Shown here: one piece after another, positions 58,778 to 64,000 of the stretch
Layout: each line of letters opens with the position of its first letter
Position numbering within the stretch: the first letter of the stretch is position 1
Assembly (NCBI GenBank): GCA_949130495.1
Contig: OX422211.1
Location: 400,019,049-400,083,048 of the forward strand
DNA: 64,000 nt
Source: Sambucus nigra
Taxonomy: Eukaryota > Streptophyta > Magnoliopsida > Dipsacales > Adoxaceae
Direction: 5' to 3'
Made by a program: the position numbers and the translations under genes
Notes under the pieces: model-generated
What the model saw: the letters and a program-made list of their open reading frames with translations, nothing else
The model's database searches: none
What the model was told of the DNA's origin: nothing

Positions 58778-61700
58778 CATTAGTCCCGTGCAAGATGTTC
58801 GTGTCTCTCACAAAGCCGTTTGGGGGGTGTTTTGGAGTTTCTCCCTCTAATGACATGTTTTGAAGACTAATTCTAGATATTTTGAAATTATCATCATATT
58901 CTCAAAATTGGGGTACCCTGACCACGCGGTCAGTTCCTACGAATCACATTGGTCCTGTGCGAGGTGTTCGGACCTCCCAAAGGGTCGTTTAGGTGTTATT
59001 TTGGTATTTCACCCTCTAAGGACATATTTTTCATCCTAGGTCTAGATATTTTTATATTATCATCATATTATCAAACCACGGGTCACGTGACCATGCAATC
59101 AGTTCCTATGAGCTACATTGGTCCCGTGCGAGGTGTTCTGCCTCTCACGCGGCCGTTTGGGGGGTGTTTTGGGTTTTTGCCCTCTAACAGTACATTTTTA
59201 AGCCAAAATCTAGATACATTAAAATAATTATCATATTCTCAAACCATGTAGTCTGTTCTAGCTAGTTACATTGGTCCCATTCGAGGTGTTCATGCCCCTC
59301 ATAACGTCATTTGGTGGCGTCTTTTCGCCCTTTAACGGCATATTTTTAAACCAAAGTCACGATATTTTCAAATTATCATCGTATTATCAAATTAGTGGTG
59401 CCGTGACCATGTAGTTAGTTCCTGCGAGTTACATTGGTATGATGAGAGGTCTTCGTCCCTTTAACGAGGCCATTTAAGGAGTGTTTTGGGTTTTGGCCCT
59501 CTAAGACCATGTTTTTACGCCTAAGTCTAGACGTTTTTAAATTATCGTCATATTTTAAAATTGGAGGTCCCCTCACTACGCGACTAGTTCCAACGAGTTA
59601 CATAGGTCTCGTGCGAGGTGTTTGTGCCTCTCGCGGGGATGTTTGGGGTTTGTTTTGGTTTTTTTCCCTCTAACGACATATTTTTAATCCTAAGTCTATG
59701 TCTTTTCAAAATATCATCATATCGTCAAATCGGTAGTCCTGGGATAACATAGTGAGTTCCTACTGGTTACATGAGTCCCGCGTGAGATTTTTGTGCCTCC
59801 ACGGGGCCTTTTGGTGGGTGTTTTAGGTTTTCTCACTCGAACGACATGTTTTGAAGTGTAAGTGTAGATATTTTGAAATCATCATCATATTCTCAAACCC
59901 GGCGTCCCCTAACCACGCAGGAATAGAGTTACTGGCAGGAACTGAGTTACATCGGTTCCGTGCAAGGTCTTCAAGCCTCTCAAAGGGCTGTTTAGGGGTG
60001 TTTGGGTTTTTCCCTCTTACGGCGTGGTGTAAAGCCTAAGTCTATATATTTTTAAGCAATCATCATATTATCAAACCACGAGTCTAGTGATTATGCGATC
60101 AGTTCATATGAGTTACATTTCTCCCGTGTGAGGTGTTCTGCCTCTCACGATGCCGTTTGGGGGAGGGGTGTTTTTGGTTTTTTACCTTTACCGGGATGTT
60201 TTGAAGCCTAAGTCTAGATATATTCAAATTATTGTCATATTCTCAAACCACGTGGTCAGTTCCTACTGGTTACATTGGTCCCATACGAGGTGTTCATGCC
60301 TCTCACAAGGCCATTTGATGGGGTCTTTTTTTACTTTAATTTCCATCATATTCTCAAATTACCATCGTATTCTAAAATTACCATCATATTCTCAAACCGG
60401 GGGTCCCGTGACAATGTGGTAAGTACCTACTAGTTACATTGGTCCCGTTTGAGGTGTTTGGGCTTCTTACGGGGCCGTTTGGGTAGTATTTTTTTTATTT
60501 TTGGCCTGTAACTGCATGTTTTGAAACCTAAGTATATATATTTGTAAATTATCATCATATTATCAAAATAAAATTCATGTGGCTACGCAGTCAGTTCCTT
60601 GGAGTTACATTGGTCTTGTGTGAGGTGTTCGTACCTTTCACAGGACCATTTGGGAGGTGTTTTTGATTTTCTCCCTTTTTCGATATGTTTTTAAGCATAA
60701 GTCTATATATTTTCAAATTATCTTCATATTTTGAAATCGGGAGTCCAATGACAACACGATCAGTACCTACGACTTACATTAGTACCGTGTGAGGTGTTCA
60801 TGCCTCTCATAAGGCTGTGTGGAGGTCGTTTTTGGTTTTCTTCTTCTGACAACATGTTTTGAATCGTATGTCTAGATATTTTCAAATTATCATAATATTC
60901 TCAACTTGAGGGTCCCCTGACCATGCGATTAGGTCATACGAGTTACATTTGTCCCATTAGAGGTGTTTGGGCCTCTAAAAGGGTCGTTTAGTGGGTCATT
61001 TGGGTTTTTTCCCTCTAAAACTATGATTTAAAGCCTAAGTCTAGATATCTTTGAATTATCATCATATTATAAAATCGTTGGTTCCATGACCATGCGATCA
61101 GTTCCTACAAGTTACATTGGTCCCGTGCGAGGTGTTCTCACTCTCACGTGGCTGTTTGTGGGGTTTTTTTGGCTTTTCACCATCTAACGACATGTTTTTT
61201 AGCTCGAGTCTTCATATATTCAAATTATCATAATATTCTATAACGAGGAGTCCCTTTACCATGGGGTCAGTTCCGTCTAATTACATTGGTCTCATGCGAG
61301 ATGTTAGTGCCTCTCACGATGCCATTTGGTGGATCTTTTTCGCCCTTTAATGGCATGTTTTTAATCCTAAGTCTAGATGCTTTAGACTTATCATCATATT
61401 CTTAAATCGACGGTCCCGTGACCACGCAATGAGTTCCTATGCGTAACATTGTCCCCTTGCAAAGGGTTAATCCTCTCAAGATGCCATTTAGGGAGTGCTT
61501 TGGGTTTTCACCCTCTAACAACATATTTTTAGGCCTAAGTCTAAATGTTTTCACATTATCATCTTATTCTAAAATCGAGGGTCCAATAACCAAGTGATCA
61601 ATTCCTATGCATTACATTGGTCCCATACGAGGTGTTCATCCCTCACTTGGGGTTGTTTGGGGGTGTTTTAGTTTTTTCCATCTAACGGCTTATTTTTAAG

Positions 61701-64000
61701 ACTAAGTCTATATATTTTACAATTATCCTCTTGTTCTAAAATCGGGTGTCCATTGTCTCGCGCGAGGTGTCTGCCCTCCTCGTGGGGCCGATTGGGGGTG
61801 TTTTTGGTTTCCCCCTCTAACGACATGATTTGAAGCCTAGGTCTGGATATTTTCAAATTGTCATAATATTCTATAACTGAGAGTCCCACGACCACACAGT
61901 TAGTTCATACTAATTACATTGGTCCCGTACAAGGTGTTCCTGCCTCACAATAGGCTGTTTGGGAAATATTTTTGGCTTTTCCCGGAAACGGCATGTTTTT
62001 AAGCCTAATTATGCATATTTTAAAATTATTATCATATTCTCAAATTGGGGGTTCCTTGACCACGCAATTAGTTCCTGCTAGTTATATTGGTCCCATGCGA
62101 GGTGTCCGTGCCTCTCGCTGGGCCGTTTTGGGGGTGTTTTAGGGTTTCTCACTTTAACGGCATGTTTTTAAGCCTAAGGTTAGATATTTTCTAATTATTG
62201 TTATATTAATAAACCTAGGGTACCATAACCATGCAGTTAGTTCCTACGAGTTACATTGGTCATGTGCGAGGTGTTCTACCTCTCACAGGTCCCTTTCGGT
62301 GGTGTTTTGGGTTTTCATCCTCTAACGGCATGTTTTTAGGCCTAAGTCTAGATATTTTCAAATTATCATCATATTCTCAAACCAGGAGTCCCCTGATCAT
62401 GCAGTCATTTCCTGCTAGTTAAATCCGTCCCGTGCGAGGTGTTCCAGCGTCTCAGGATTCTGTTTGTTGGATCTTTTGAATTTTCGCCCTTTAATGACAT
62501 GTTTTAAATCCTAAGTATAGATATTTTCAAATTAATATCATATTCTCAATTTTGGATCCCATGACAAAGAGATTAGTTCCAACTATTTACATTGGTCCCG
62601 TGTGAGGTGTAAGTGCCTCTCACAGGGCCGTTTGTTATATGCTTTGATATTTTTCCCTCTGTAGATATCTTTTAAGCCTAAGTAATGATATTTTTAAATT
62701 ATCTTCATACTCTCAAATCGGGAGTCTTATTAACACACGGTAAGTGCCTACGGGTTACATTAGACCCGTGCGAGATGTTCGTGCCTCTCACGGGGACGTT
62801 TGGGAAGTGTTTTGGGTTTTCTCCCTCTAACGACATGTTTTGAAGCCTAAGTCTAGATATTTTTAAATTATCATTATATTATAAAACTCGGGGTCCCCTG
62901 ACCACGCGGTCAGTTCTGATGAGTTACATTGGTCCCGTGCGAGGCGTTCGGGCGTCTCAAAGGGTTGTTCAGGATTTATGCCCTCTAATGGCATGTTTTT
63001 TACCCTAAGTCTATATATTTTTAATTTATCATCGGAATATCAAACCGTAGGTCCGGTGACCACGCAATCAGTACCTACGAGTTACATTTATCCCATGTGA
63101 AATGTTCTGCCTTTCACCGGACAGTTTGGGGTGTGTTTTGGGTTTTCTCCCTCTAAAAATATGTTTGTCAGCCTAAGTCTAGATGTATTAAAGTTATTAT
63201 CATACTCACAAACAACACGATCAGTTCCTACTAGTAACATTGATCCCAAGTGAGGTGTGCGTGCCTCTCATAACGTCGTTTGGTGGGGTCTTTTTTGGCC
63301 TTTAAGCCAAAGTCAATATATTTTCAAATTATCATCATATTCTCAAATTAGAGATCCTGTGAACCTGCGATGAGTTCCTACAAGTTACATTGGTACCGTG
63401 CGAGGTGTTCATGCCTCCCACGGGGCCGTTTGGAAAGTGTTTTGGGTTTTCTCTCTCTAAGGCCATGTTTTTAAGCTTAAGTATAGATATTTTTAAATTA
63501 TGATCATATTCTCAAACTAGAGGTCCCATGACAAAGGGATTAGGTCCTACGAGTTACAATGGTCCTGTTCGAGGTGTTCGTTCCTCACACGGGGCTGTTT
63601 GGGGAGTGTTTTGGGTTTTAACCCTCTAACGACATGTCTTTAGGACTATGTCAAGATATTTTAAAATTATCACCATTTTTTAAAACCAGGGGTCTCATGA
63701 CCATGCAGTCACTTCCAACTAGTTACGTTGATTTCGTACGAGGTGTTTGTGCCTCTCATGGGGTCTTTTTTTTTGGATTTTCACCCTCTAATGGCATGTT
63801 TTTAAAATCTATGTCTAGATATTTTCAAATTAGCACCATATTCTCAAATTGGGTGTTCCTACGAGTTACATTGGTCTTATGTGAGGTGTTCGTGCCTCTC
63901 AAGAGATTGTATGGGTAGTGTTCTGGGTTTCTTCATCACGTCATGTTTTTAAGCCTAAGTCTTGATATTTTCAAATTACCATCATATTCTAAAATTAGGG
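58778..64000 (+). repeat. Satellite array, block D (about 31 monomers)
   Basis: Continuation of the array after solo LTR 2, running off the window. Monomers are diverged but keep recognisable types of the higher-order repeat in order near the left end (the TTTGGTGG marker at about 59309, 60314 and 63279). It also contains the short-monomer variant near 61740 and the T-rich variant near 60480, both found in block C too. No TE insertion is seen in the visible part. Confidence 0.95.

Noticed and set aside
1..64000. tRNA, rRNA or organelle-derived segments
   Set aside because: I looked for typical conserved stretches and saw none; this is by eye and a short diverged tRNA could be missed.

Overview
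This is a window of flowering-plant nuclear heterochromatin. It contains no bacterial-type operons and I see no intact host gene. About 37 kb (roughly 58%) is one tandem satellite with a monomer near 165-170 bp. It lies in four blocks, 1-743, 1976-8329, 30067-54846 and 58778-64000, all in the same orientation except for two short inverted pieces. The blocks are one original array split by transposable elements: at each break the monomer sequence resumes where it stopped. A nucleosome-sized satellite with higher-order structure and Ty3/gypsy insertions fits a centromeric or pericentromeric location. That placement is inferred, and I could not identify the species.

The array is layered. From about 38.5 to 47.4 kb it forms a higher-order repeat of eight monomer types with a period of 1.30-1.33 kb, in about seven copies, with adjacent copies roughly 95% alike over one hand-compared stretch. 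From about 47.2 to 52.8 kb a 21-monomer block (about 3.48 kb) is duplicated, and the second copy carries a private 133-bp inversion. The outer blocks hold more diverged monomers, and all transposon insertions fall in the outer array, none in the homogenised core.

The largest interruption (8330-30066) is a nest of elements. The outer element is a minus-strand, Athila-like Ty3/gypsy retrotransposon with 1.6-kb LTRs, a PBS-like site, a PPT-like site and a broken gag. Inside it lies a plus-strand Tat/Grande-like relic: protease, start of RT, a misplaced gag piece, integrase, a 62-bp tandem repeat, an antisense extra ORF, and an LTR-PBS-LTR remnant. Inside that relic sit a solo LTR of 2.9 kb (13688-16598, TSD CTTAT) and a defective CACTA transposon (18444-22271) with a DUF4216-like relic and two long hairpins. 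A second solo LTR of the same family (54847-58777, TSD CATTA) interrupts the satellite directly. A further unidentified insertion of about 1.2 kb lies at 744-1975.

No coding region looks functional; all have stops, frameshifts or lost catalytic residues. The many short ORFs in the satellite are by-products of monomers whose length is near a multiple of three. The most notable features are the satellite architecture (higher-order repeat, micro-inversions, conserved dyads and G-tracts in the monomer) and the rearranged Tat-like relic.
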